Shown here piece after piece: positions 23,932-30,956 of a stretch of DNA of 38,179 bases. Origin of the DNA: JBBDYH01 sp040901795 (lineage in GTDB: Bacteria > Planctomycetota > Planctomycetia > Pirellulales > JALHPA01); assembly GCA_040901795.1 (NCBI GenBank), contig JBBDYH010000043.1, positions 1-38,179 on the forward strand, written 5' to 3'. How positions within the stretch are numbered: the stretch's first letter is position 1; every line of letters starts with the position of its first letter. The notes under the pieces were generated by a model. That model was not told the DNA's origin, ran no database searches, and was given only the letters and a program-made list of their open reading frames with translations. Position numbers and translations under genes: made by a program.

Positions 23932-26126
23932 GGCCGAGCTCTCTTTGGTTGGCGATTTCTGCGGCGTTTTTCATGATGGAGCCGCGCGCTTGGGCGGAGC
24001 AGCCCGATGCGCTGAAAATCGGTGATTTACAGATTGGCTTTGCCGGCGTTTACAAGGTCGGACATTGGACGCCGCTGGCAGTCACGCTGCGGTCTTCGCA
24101 GGACGATGCGGTCAGCGGCGACCTGGTGGTGCAATTGGATGACGGCGATGGAATCGCCACAATGGTTCGCGAGCGGGGTGTCACGCTGGCCGCCGGTCAA
24201 GAGTCGATTGTGCGGGCGCTCGCGAAACCCGGTCGGCCGCAGGGAGCCATTGAAGTAACTTTCGAATCTGACAAGGGGGCCGCGGCGCGGACGTTTGCCC
24301 AGGACGACATCCCCCTGGCGCTCTTGGCCACGGAGGAGTTGTTGGTCGAAATCGGTGGACCGATTGGGCTGGAGGAACTGCAACGCCACTATCCGGAGAA
24401 CAGCTTGGAGCGGCCCACCGCGACGTCGGTCAAGGATCTGAATTCGCTGCCCCGACGCAGTCTCGGGTTTGATGGGGTCGACCTGGTGGTTGTGACAACC
24501 GGCGACACGGTTTTGAATCAAGCCTGGAGCAACCACGAGGAGACGATCCATGCCTTGGACGAGTGGGTGCGGTTGGGGGGGAAACTGATTCTGTGTGTCG
24601 GCCGGGAAGGAGAGCGCGTGCTGGCCGCGGGATCACCGCTGGCGCGATTCGCTCCAGGTGTGTTCGAGCGCATCGCTGAGCGGGATCCCGGGCCTTGGGA
24701 ATCGTTCGCCGGCGCCGCCACCGAACCGATGGAAACGCCTGAGGGTCGAACGCGGTCGATCGCCACGACGGTGATTGGCGAGGTGCAGGGGCGCGTCGAG
24801 CTGAGCGACGGAAACATCGACCTGGTGATCCGCGCTCCGTATGGCTTCGGCGAAGTGGTGTTTGTAGCGGCTGATCTGGAGCGGCCGCCGTTTGCCGATT
24901 GGTCGGCGCGGACGAAGCTGCTGTTGCGGCTGTTGGGTCGCAGCGAACTGTTGGTCACCCAAACCGCGGCCGACGAGACGAACACGCAAAGCATTCGATT
25001 GGGATACACCGGGCTGGCAGGCCAACTTCGCGCAGCCGTGGGTCAGTTCGCCGGCGCGAGGGTCGTGCCGTTTTGGCTGGTGTTCTTTCTGGCTCTCTGC
25101 TACGCGGCGGCGGTGTTCCCGCTGGAGTACACGATCGCGCGCTGGTTACGGCCACGGTTCGAAGCGGCGTGGGTGTTGCTCCCGCTGGTGCTGGCGGCCG
25201 GCGCCGGCGGCATTTGGTATCTCGCGGTCGAGTGGAAAGGGGAGGACATTCTCTTAAACAAGGTCGAGGTCGCCGACGTCGATCTGGCTAGCGGAACGGT
25301 GCGCGGACATGCGTGGCTAGGTCTCTATAGCCCGCGCACGGACGCGTATGATGTCGGCGTCGCGGCGACCGGCCGCGGATTGAAATCCATCGAGGCGCCA
25401 CAGGTCTCCTGGTTGGGCTTGCCCGGGACGGGATTGGGAGGCATGAACTCGCAGATGGTCGCCGCAGAGCAATTCGAGCGGGGCTATACATTCGGCGAGC
25501 AGGGTGCGGTCCAGGATGTGCCGCTCGCGGCCTGGTCGAGCAAGGCGTTCGAGGCGAGTTGGCAGGCGTCCGTTAAAGAATCGCCGGCACAACTTGGCGA
25601 GCGAACCGCGGATCGGCAGCCGTTGGGCGTCTTGAGGAACAATATCGGAGTGACGCTGCGCGATTGCGTATTGTTTTACGAGGGTTGGTCTTACCAGTTG
25701 GGGACGATTGAGCGGGGTGACAGCGTGGATGTCGGCCGCAATCAGCGGGTGCTGACGATCAAATCGTACCTCACAGGGCGCCGCAGATCGGGAGATAAGG
25801 ACCAGGCGACACCGTACGCGCCCGAAGGGACGGAGCTGCCGCAAATTGTGCGGGCGATTCTGTTCCACGACTCCGCGGGGGGGCGCCAGTACACGTCGCT
25901 TTCGAACCGTGTTTATCATCGGCTCGATCTGACGGGGCAGCTTCGCCTGGGCCGAGCGGTGCTGACGGCCATGGGACCGCCGGTGTCGCGCGTGGCCGTA
26001 AGTGCGGTGCGGGGGAGCGAGCCACAGATGGAAGAGGAATTGACGTTCTACCGGTTTGTGATTCCAGTGGACCGCAGCAGTTCAAGTGACGACGGCCAGC
26101 AGACCGTTGAACTGCGGCTGGATTGA
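23928..26126 (+). CDS. Large secreted/membrane protein of unknown function (possible glutamine-amidotransferase-like domain)
   Basis: A 732-residue protein with a signal peptide (about 1-23, ending PRAWAEQ). An N-terminal beta-rich part (GHWTPLAVTLRSSQDD) is followed by a stretch resembling class I glutamine-amidotransferase-like domains of membrane proteins (DLVVVTTGDTV...WVRLGGKLILCVG, around 180-230), without a recognisable catalytic triad. Two membrane helices are near 380-403 and 412-432, then a long beta-rich C-terminal part. The ATG overlaps the MazG-like stop codon, and GGAG lies about five bases upstream, so the start is well supported. The following gene encodes an ABC ATPase, 208 bp away, which may be a functional partner. 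The real function is unknown. Confidence 0.8.
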   Translation: MRPSSLWLAISAAFFMMEPRAWAEQPDALKIGDLQIGFAGVYKVGHWTPLAVTLRSSQDDAVSGDLVVQLDDGDGIATMVRERGVTLAAGQESIVRALAKPGRPQGAIEVTFESDKGAAARTFAQDDIPLALLATEELLVEIGGPIGLEELQRHYPENSLERPTATSVKDLNSLPRRSLGFDGVDLVVVTTGDTVLNQAWSNHEETIHALDEWVRLGGKLILCVGREGERVLAAGSPLARFAPGVFERIAERDPGPWESFAGAATEPMETPEGRTRSIATTVIGEVQGRVELSDGNIDLVIRAPYGFGEVVFVAADLERPPFADWSARTKLLLRLLGRSELLVTQTAADETNTQSIRLGYTGLAGQLRAAVGQFAGARVVPFWLVFFLALCYAAAVFPLEYTIARWLRPRFEAAWVLLPLVLAAGAGGIWYLAVEWKGEDILLNKVEVADVDLASGTVRGHAWLGLYSPRTDAYDVGVAATGRGLKSIEAPQVSWLGLPGTGLGGMNSQMVAAEQFERGYTFGEQGAVQDVPLAAWSSKAFEASWQASVKESPAQLGERTADRQPLGVLRNNIGVTLRDCVLFYEGWSYQLGTIERGDSVDVGRNQRVLTIKSYLTGRRRSGDKDQATPYAPEGTELPQIVRAILFHDSAGGRQYTSLSNRVYHRLDLTGQLRLGRAVLTAMGPPVSRVAVSAVRGSEPQMEEELTFYRFVIPVDRSSSSDDGQQTVELRLD

Positions 26127-26138
26127 GAAACAGTTTTC

Positions 26139-26300
26139 AGCCACAGATAAACGGTCGCCGCGGCGACGATTGGAATGGACGAATAAGGCAGGCTTGGAGG
26201 CATGACAATGCTGCATCGCGGTGTCCTTGCCGATTCACGTTCATTCGCGCTTATTTGCGGCTCACTTTTATCTGTGTTCATCAGTGTTCATCTGTGGCCA
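26139..26300. repeat. Intergenic repeat with inverted CCACAGAT / ATCTGTGG ends
   Basis: The gap between the membrane protein and the ABC gene opens with CAGCCACAGATAAAC (26138-26152) and closes with three 10-mers, ATCTGTGTTC, ATCAGTGTTC and ATCTGTGGCC (26270-26299). CCACAGAT and ATCTGTGG are reverse complements, so the whole behaves as a loose inverted repeat. The same 10-mer triplet occurs at 5371-5400. Confidence 0.7.
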
Positions 26301-26334
26301 ATTAGATTCTGAATAGAAATGCGAGCGGTTGAAC

Positions 26335-27270
26335 GTGATTGAAACCAAAGACCTGACGAAGAAGTACGACGAGCTGTTCGCAGTTAAGTCGCTTGATGTA
26401 AAGCTCGAGCCGGGCGACGTGTTTGGCTTTATCGGGCCCAACGGCTCGGGCAAGACCACGACGATGAAGATGCTGGCGACGCTGTTGAACCCGACCTGGG
26501 GCGAGGCCTACGTCGGCGGCTATTCGATCTACACACACCCCAAGGAGATCCGCCGGCTAATTGGCTATATGCCGGATTTTTTTGGCGTGTACGACGATAT
26601 GAAGGTGATCGAGTACCTGGAGTTCTTCGCCGCGGCCTATCGGATCAACGGCGCCAAGCGGCGCAAGGTGTGTGAAGACGCGTTGGAACTCGTCGGCCTG
26701 ACTTACAAGCGCGATGCGATGGCGACGAGCCTTTCGCGCGGGATGAATCAGCGGCTGGGACTGGCCCGCGTGCTGTTGCACGACCCGCAGGTGCTGTTGC
26801 TCGATGAACCGGCGAGCGGGCTCGATCCGCGGGTGCGGATTGAGATTCGGCAGGTGATCAAGAAGCTGGGGCAGATGGGTAAGACGATCATGGTCAGCAG
26901 CCACATCCTGCCGGAGCTGGCCGACATGTGCAACCGGATCGGCATCATCGAGCGCGGGGAGCTGCTGGTCGACGCGCGCGTCGAGGACGTAATGAAGCAG
27001 GTCCGCCGGCAGGTGCTGTTGTGGATTGGAGTGGCTGTCATCGATGGGGAGCTGGATCGGGCCGTTCAATTGTTAGGGGAGCATCCGGGCGTAGAAAAGA
27101 TCGAGCCGCGCGACAACCTGCTGTACGTAACGCTCAAGGAGGGGGTAGTCGACTACAGCGACCTGCCGACGCTCTTGGTCTCGAATGGTCTGAAGCTGAC
27201 GCTGTTCCGCGAGGAGGAGTTGAACCTGGAGACGGCGTTTATGGCGCTGACGAAGGGGATTACGTCGTGA
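26335..27270 (+). CDS. ABC transporter ATP-binding protein (multidrug/export type)
   Basis: A 311-residue ATPase subunit. Walker A is GPNGSGKTTT, the signature motif is LSRGMNQRL (a variant of LSGGQ), Walker B is VLLLDEPASGLD and the H-loop is SSHIL. The C-terminal extension of about 90 residues is typical of CcmA/NatA-like exporters. A GTG at 26335 gives the usual N-terminus MIETKDLTKKY; an in-frame TTG at 26329 is the alternative. No permease gene is seen beside it, since argG follows, so the membrane partner must be elsewhere unless the two-helix protein upstream has that role, which is doubtful. Confidence 0.92.
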   Translation: MIETKDLTKKYDELFAVKSLDVKLEPGDVFGFIGPNGSGKTTTMKMLATLLNPTWGEAYVGGYSIYTHPKEIRRLIGYMPDFFGVYDDMKVIEYLEFFAAAYRINGAKRRKVCEDALELVGLTYKRDAMATSLSRGMNQRLGLARVLLHDPQVLLLDEPASGLDPRVRIEIRQVIKKLGQMGKTIMVSSHILPELADMCNRIGIIERGELLVDARVEDVMKQVRRQVLLWIGVAVIDGELDRAVQLLGEHPGVEKIEPRDNLLYVTLKEGVVDYSDLPTLLVSNGLKLTLFREEELNLETAFMALTKGITS

Positions 27271-27322
27271 CGGTTGGAGTCCAAGCTTTAACTTGTCGGT
27301 TGGAGTTCAAGCTTTAGCTTGT
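27271..27322. repeat. Tandem 26-bp direct repeat after the ABC ATPase gene
   Basis: Two head-to-tail copies (27271-27296 and 27297-27322) differ at two positions. The unit begins CGGTTGGAGT and contains the hairpin-forming AAGCTTTAGCTT. The first copy begins directly after the stop codon. Confidence 0.9.
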
Positions 27323-27457
27323 CGGTGTCGGCATTTTCGCTTCGCCTTCCGAACCGAGCCGGCACTGTCCGTGTCCATCAACCGGCCAACTCCCTTGTCA
27401 CGTAGCGGGGCGCGGTTCACAATTGACTCGCCATTTCCATTCCGCCTTCCAGCGCAC

Positions 27458-27492
27458 CACTGACAAGCCGTCGCGGCGACGGCTTGTCAGTG
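27458..27492. repeat. Perfect 35-bp palindrome upstream of argG
   Basis: Arms of 17 bp (CACTGACAAGCCGTCGC and GCGACGGCTTGTCAGTG) are separated by a single G. It ends 28 bp before the argG start codon. In RNA it would make a very stable hairpin in the argG leader; there is no T-tract after it, so it is not a standard intrinsic terminator. Confidence 0.95.
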
Positions 27493-27520
27493 CCACCCTG
27501 AATCACGAAGCCTGAACCCT

Positions 27521-28735
27521 ATGCCTTCCTGCGTTCTTGCTTACTCCGGCGGTCTCGACACCAGCGTTATCCTCGGTTGGCTCAAAGATGAGGGCTACGA
27601 CGTACATGCCGTCTACGTTGATCTCGGCCAGCCTTGCGAGGACCGCGCGGCGGTGATGGCGAAGGCCAAGCAGTGCGGGGCGAAAACCGCCCGCATCGTC
27701 GACGCGCAGGAGGAGTTGTGCCGCGATTTCGCGTTCCCGGTGCTGATGTGGGGGGCGAAGTACGAGTCGATTTATCTGTTGGGCACATCGATCGCGCGGC
27801 CGTTGATCAGCAAGGTCTGCCTCCAGGTGGCGCGCGACGTGGGCGCCGAGGCGTATGCGCACGGGGCGACCGGCAAGGGGAACGACCAGTGCCGGTTTCA
27901 GCTTGCCGCCGATGCGCTCAACCCGGCGGTGAAAATCATCGCCCCGTGGCGGATCGAGCGGTTCCGGCAGAAGTTTCCCGGCCGGCGGGAAATGATCGAT
28001 TATTGCCAGGCGAAAAACATCCCGGTCAAGGCTTCGGCGGCCAAGCCGTATAGCTCCGACGAGAACTGTTTGCACATCAGCTACGAGGCAGGGAAGCTCG
28101 AGGAGCTTGATGTTTGCGGCGTGGATCTGGTCGATTTCGGCATGACCGTATCGCCGCAAGAGGCACCCGACAAAATCGAGACGGTGACGATCGGATTTGA
28201 GGCGGGGGTGCCGGTCTCGCTCGATGGCCGCAAGCTGAGTGCGCTGGCAATGGTCAAGGAGCTGAATACGATCGGTGGCCGCAACGGGATCGGGCGGATC
28301 GACATGGTCGAGAACCGATTCGTCGGGATGAAGAGCCGGGGCGTCTACGAAGCGCCGGGCATGACGATCCTCTACGACGCGCACCTGGTCGTCGAGCAGC
28401 TCACGATGGACCGCGACCTTACGCACCTTCGCGACCGGCTCGCGCCCGAGGTGGCCGAGATGGTGTATTACGGCTTTTGGTACACGGCGAAGATGGACGC
28501 GCTGTTGGCATTCATTCGCGAGGCGCAGAAGAACGTTAGCGGCGAGGTGACGCTCAACCTCTACAAGGGAAACATCATCGTCGCGTCACGGTCGAGTCCC
28601 TTCAGTCTCTACGACGCCGGCATCGCTAGCATGGAAGGTGGAGGCAGCTACGATCAAACGGACGCGGAGGGTTTTCTGCGAATACAGGGATTGCCTGTCC
28701 GTGTGCAAGGGAGAGTGCGGCCGAGGAAGTATTGA
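27521..28735 (+). CDS. argG: Argininosuccinate synthase
   Basis: A 404-residue enzyme that joins citrulline and aspartate with ATP to form argininosuccinate, the penultimate step of arginine synthesis. The N-terminal ATP-binding motif LAYSGGLDTSV is intact. Other typical blocks are GATGKGNDQCRF, IAPWRIERF, PYSSDENCLHISYEAG, NTIGGRNGIGRIDMVENRFVGMKSRGVYE and LYKGNI. The length is normal for the family. The start at 27521 is directly preceded by CCTGAACCCT, a unit of the heptamer repeat, with no Shine-Dalgarno. A 35-bp palindrome in the leader may affect its expression. No other arginine gene is in the window. Confidence 0.97.
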   Translation: MPSCVLAYSGGLDTSVILGWLKDEGYDVHAVYVDLGQPCEDRAAVMAKAKQCGAKTARIVDAQEELCRDFAFPVLMWGAKYESIYLLGTSIARPLISKVCLQVARDVGAEAYAHGATGKGNDQCRFQLAADALNPAVKIIAPWRIERFRQKFPGRREMIDYCQAKNIPVKASAAKPYSSDENCLHISYEAGKLEELDVCGVDLVDFGMTVSPQEAPDKIETVTIGFEAGVPVSLDGRKLSALAMVKELNTIGGRNGIGRIDMVENRFVGMKSRGVYEAPGMTILYDAHLVVEQLTMDRDLTHLRDRLAPEVAEMVYYGFWYTAKMDALLAFIREAQKNVSGEVTLNLYKGNIIVASRSSPFSLYDAGIASMEGGGSYDQTDAEGFLRIQGLPVRVQGRVRPRKY

Positions 28736-28763
28736 CGAGTTCGGAGTGGCGAGTGAGAGAGAG

Positions 28764-28783
28764 CCGGCGCGTCCTCGCGCCGG
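28764..28783. repeat. Palindrome CCGGCGCG-TCCT-CGCGCCGG after argG
   Basis: A perfect 8-bp GC-only inverted repeat with a 4-nt loop lies 29 bp after the argG stop codon. It could act as a transcript-end hairpin, but no T-run follows. Confidence 0.85.
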
Positions 28784-28805
28784 GGTGAAGCCACGGCAGA
28801 AACGC

Positions 28806-28836
28806 TTGGACAGGGCTTGCTCCCCGGAGCTACAAT
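28806..28836 (+). promoter_or_regulatory. Candidate promoter of the Phd/PIN toxin-antitoxin pair
   Basis: TTGGAC (28806-28811) and TACAAT (28831-28836) are separated by 19 bp. The spacing is longer than ideal, but the -10 is good. Initiation about seven bases after it would fall on the ATG at 28843, giving a leaderless message. Confidence 0.35.
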
Positions 28837-28842
28837 GTCGGA

Positions 28843-29082
28843 ATGGTAAGCAAAACCGTCGGTGAAATTCAGCAAGACTTTCTCGGCTATCTGCACCGCG
28901 TCGAGCAGGGGGAAACCATCCTTGTGCTGCAGAATGACCGACCTGTAGCCGAATTACGTCCCGTAATGCCCACGCCGGCCGAGCTGCGTCCGTACGGCCT
29001 CTGCGCCGGCCAGTTCGTCGTCCCGGACGATTTCGATCAGCCCCTTCCCGATGACACTCTCTCCGCGTTCGAAGGCACATGA
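28843..29082 (+). CDS. Phd/YefM-family antitoxin
   Basis: A 79-residue antitoxin. The N-terminal Phd/YefM-like DNA-binding part shows MVSKTVGEIQQDFLGYLHRVEQGETILVL and RPVAELRPV. The C-terminal tail (GLCAGQFVVPDDFDQPLPDD) is the usual flexible toxin-binding segment. The stop overlaps the start of the PIN toxin gene by ATGA (29079-29082). By analogy with the family, the antitoxin alone or with the toxin probably represses this operon. Confidence 0.88.
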   Translation: MVSKTVGEIQQDFLGYLHRVEQGETILVLQNDRPVAELRPVMPTPAELRPYGLCAGQFVVPDDFDQPLPDDTLSAFEGT

Positions 29083-29474
29083 AGCTGCTGCTCGATACGC
29101 AAGTTTTCCTCTGGTTCATAAGCAGCGACAAGCGCTTGCCGGATCATTGGCGCGATGCGATTCGCGATCCCACGAGTGCGGTATACCTGAGCGTCGCATC
29201 GGTTTGGGAAGCAGTCGTCAAGCAGCAACTGGGCAAGCTTCCGCTACCGGACCCCGCCGAAACGTTCTTGCCGGAAGAGCGCGACAAGCATCGCATCAGC
29301 ACATTGCCGATCGAAGAACAGGCGTTGCTTCATCTAGCCGCGTTGCCGCCATTGCACCGCGATCCGTTTGATCGCATGCTAATCAGTCAAGCCTTGCAAC
29401 CTGATCTCACGATGCAGACCGTGGATCAGGCGATCAAAGCATATCCGGTCAAAGTGATGAGCAGTACTGGATGA
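29079..29474 (+). CDS. PIN-domain ribonuclease toxin (VapC-like)
   Basis: A 131-residue PIN-domain RNase. Acidic active-site residues are visible at Asp6 (LLLDTQVFLW), Glu44 (SVWEAVVK), Asp98 (HRDPFDRMLISQA) and Asp116 (MQTVDQ), a complete set, so the enzyme should be active. The ATG overlaps the antitoxin stop codon. Together they form a type II toxin-antitoxin module of the Phd-PIN kind. Confidence 0.9.
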   Translation: MKLLLDTQVFLWFISSDKRLPDHWRDAIRDPTSAVYLSVASVWEAVVKQQLGKLPLPDPAETFLPEERDKHRISTLPIEEQALLHLAALPPLHRDPFDRMLISQALQPDLTMQTVDQAIKAYPVKVMSSTG

Positions 29475-29499
29475 GAAGAGCGGTCTCGAGGTAGGGATC

Positions 29500-29730
29500 A
29501 TGGTTCAGAAAGATTACATCCTCGCCGAGATTGTGCGTACAGCCCGCGAGAATGGCGGTATCCCTTTGGGCCGCGACAAGTTCGCTGGGGAGACTGGAAT
29601 CAAGGAGGCAGACTGGTATGGACGGCATTGGGTTCGCTGGAGCGATGCTATAGTCGAGGCGGGCTTTCAGCCCAACTCTTTTCAGCGTTCAGGCGACGAC
29701 CTTTCATGTAGCGAGCCAATACGGTGGTAG
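29500..29730 (+). CDS. Short protein with a homing-endonuclease-associated (HNH-type) repeat, probably truncated
   Basis: A 76-residue protein. Residues 1-60 (ILAEIVRTARENGGIPLGRDKFAGETGIKEADWY...WVRWSDAIVEAGFQPNS) resemble the helical homing-endonuclease-associated repeat found in longer bacterial proteins of about 200 residues. After residue 60 the similarity seems to stop and the sequence runs into the next gene's start region (overlap 29724-29730). It is either a remnant of a longer gene or a single-repeat DNA-binding protein. No nuclease motif is present. It sits between two toxin-antitoxin pairs. Confidence 0.55.
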   Translation: MVQKDYILAEIVRTARENGGIPLGRDKFAGETGIKEADWYGRHWVRWSDAIVEAGFQPNSFQRSGDDLSCSEPIRW

Positions 29731-30065
29731 ACCAGAACGCCATCCAAGCCACCTGCGACGACATCGTGCGCGAATTCGCACCGTTGAAGGTCATTCTGTT
29801 TGGATCGTACGCATACGGCACACAGCGCGATGACTCGGACGTAGACCTGCTGGTTGTCATGGACATTCCTGAGTCACAAACATTGGCCAAGGCCGTTGAG
29901 ATTCGCAGCAGGATTCCACGGCGATTTCGGTTTGACTTGATGGTCCGCACTCCTGAGGAGATCGCCTATCGCGTGGCGCATAACGACTGGTTTCTGCGCG
30001 ACGTCATCGAGCGAGGGAAAGTTCTGTATGAATCCGCTAACGCTCGAGTGGGTGCAAAAGGCTGA
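29724..30065 (+). CDS. MNT-type nucleotidyltransferase antitoxin
   Basis: A 113-residue minimal nucleotidyltransferase. The catalytic signature GSYAYGTQRDDSDVDL is complete (Gly27, Ser28, Asp39, Asp41), with the third acid likely Asp71 (FRFDLMV). In HEPN/MNT modules this protein neutralises the HEPN RNase, in studied cases by AMP transfer to it. The start is a GTG at 29724. It overlaps the HEPN gene by 38 bp, so the two are translated together. Confidence 0.88.
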   Translation: MVDQNAIQATCDDIVREFAPLKVILFGSYAYGTQRDDSDVDLLVVMDIPESQTLAKAVEIRSRIPRRFRFDLMVRTPEEIAYRVAHNDWFLRDVIERGKVLYESANARVGAKG

Positions 30066-30411
30066 AGCCGACTTCGAGGCGGCGCAAGTGCTGTCTCAAT
30101 CGGCAACTCCGCTCCATGATGCTGTGTGTTTCCATGCGCAGCAATGCATTGAGAAGTATCTGAAGGCTTGGCTGCAGGAGGCAAACGTCCGTTTTCCGCG
30201 GTCGCATGACCTTGAAGAGATGTTGGATTTGATTATTCCGACGATTCCCGCTTGGAATGCCTGGCGATCAGATTTTGTCGTACTGACGACTCACGCCGTA
30301 GAATTCCGCTATCCCGGGAAATCTGCGAATGCTGCGGACGCACAGAACGCCACGCGGGTGTGTTTGAACGTTCGGACTATTATTCGTCCAAGTTTGGGGT
30401 TTTCAGTTTGA
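30028..30411 (+). CDS. HEPN-domain toxin partner of the MNT protein
   Basis: A 127-residue HEPN protein. The RX4H RNase motif is seen as RFPRSH (Arg55, His60) followed by DLEEM, and the first helix region has FHAQQCIEKYLKAWL, typical of the family. It overlaps the upstream MNT gene by 38 bp. The intact RX4H motif suggests an active RNase toxin. Confidence 0.88.
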   Translation: MNPLTLEWVQKAEADFEAAQVLSQSATPLHDAVCFHAQQCIEKYLKAWLQEANVRFPRSHDLEEMLDLIIPTIPAWNAWRSDFVVLTTHAVEFRYPGKSANAADAQNATRVCLNVRTIIRPSLGFSV

Positions 30412-30485
30412 TTGCGTAAGCAGCGGCCGGGTCCTGGAATAATTTCACATCACCCGGGCTCTTGATTCATAGAGAGTCGTCTGCC

Positions 30486-30887
30486 ATGTCCTACGGAACG
30501 CTTGCTGATCTTCTGGTCGCTTTTCATGCCGCGTATGTCGCCTTCGTGGTCGTCGGCTTGCTGATCATCTGGATCGGCTGGGTACGCGGCTGGCAGTGGG
30601 TGCGGAATCCGTGGTTTCGAATCGTGCATCTGATTGCGATCGTCATCGTCGGCGTCGAAGCGATTTTCGCGATCGAATGCCCGATTACTGTGTGGGAGCG
30701 CCAGTTGCGAGAGGCGGCGGGGCAGCCGGTTTCTGACGCGACCTTCGTCGGCCGCCTGTTCCATAATCTCTTGTTCTATGAGAACGTGCCCGCGTGGGTC
30801 TTTACGGTTCTCCATATTGGGTGCGCGCTCTTGGTCATCGCAACTTTTGTACTCGCGCCGCCGCGGTTCCGCAGAAGGGCACATTGA
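30486..30887 (+). CDS. DUF2784 family membrane protein
   Basis: A 133-residue membrane protein with four predicted helices and the DUF2784 pattern (LADLLVAFHAAYVAFVVVGLLII, IVHLIAIVIVGVEAIFAIECPITVWERQLR, RLFHNLLFY and a terminal helix VFTVLHIGCALLVIATFVL). The family function is unknown. The ATG at 30486 matches the usual N-terminus; the frame is open to 30462. It is convergent with the RND pump gene, with 69 bp of palindromic repeats between. Confidence 0.85.
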   Translation: MSYGTLADLLVAFHAAYVAFVVVGLLIIWIGWVRGWQWVRNPWFRIVHLIAIVIVGVEAIFAIECPITVWERQLREAAGQPVSDATFVGRLFHNLLFYENVPAWVFTVLHIGCALLVIATFVLAPPRFRRRAH

Positions 30888-30907
30888 GGTAAGCCGACAC
30901 GTTGTGG

Positions 30908-30939
30908 CACTGCTCGCGGCGAGCAGTGGCACGTGCCAC
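30908..30939. repeat. Nested palindromes between convergent genes
   Basis: CACTGCTCGC-G-GCGAGCAGTG (30908-30928) and GTGGCAC/GTGCCAC (30926-30939), both perfect, overlap by three bases. They lie between the DUF2784 stop and the RND pump stop and could serve as a two-way terminator, though without T-tracts. Confidence 0.85.
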
Positions 30940-30956
30940 GTGGGCCTCCGCGGCGC

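Noticed and set aside
27323..27520. T-box or arginine-responsive leader upstream of argG
   Set aside because: No T-box sequence, specifier loop or terminator with a T-run could be found; only the palindrome is clear.
27503..28426. A 307-codon minus-strand frame opposite argG
   Set aside because: argG is certain on the plus strand; the antisense frame is a codon-bias shadow.
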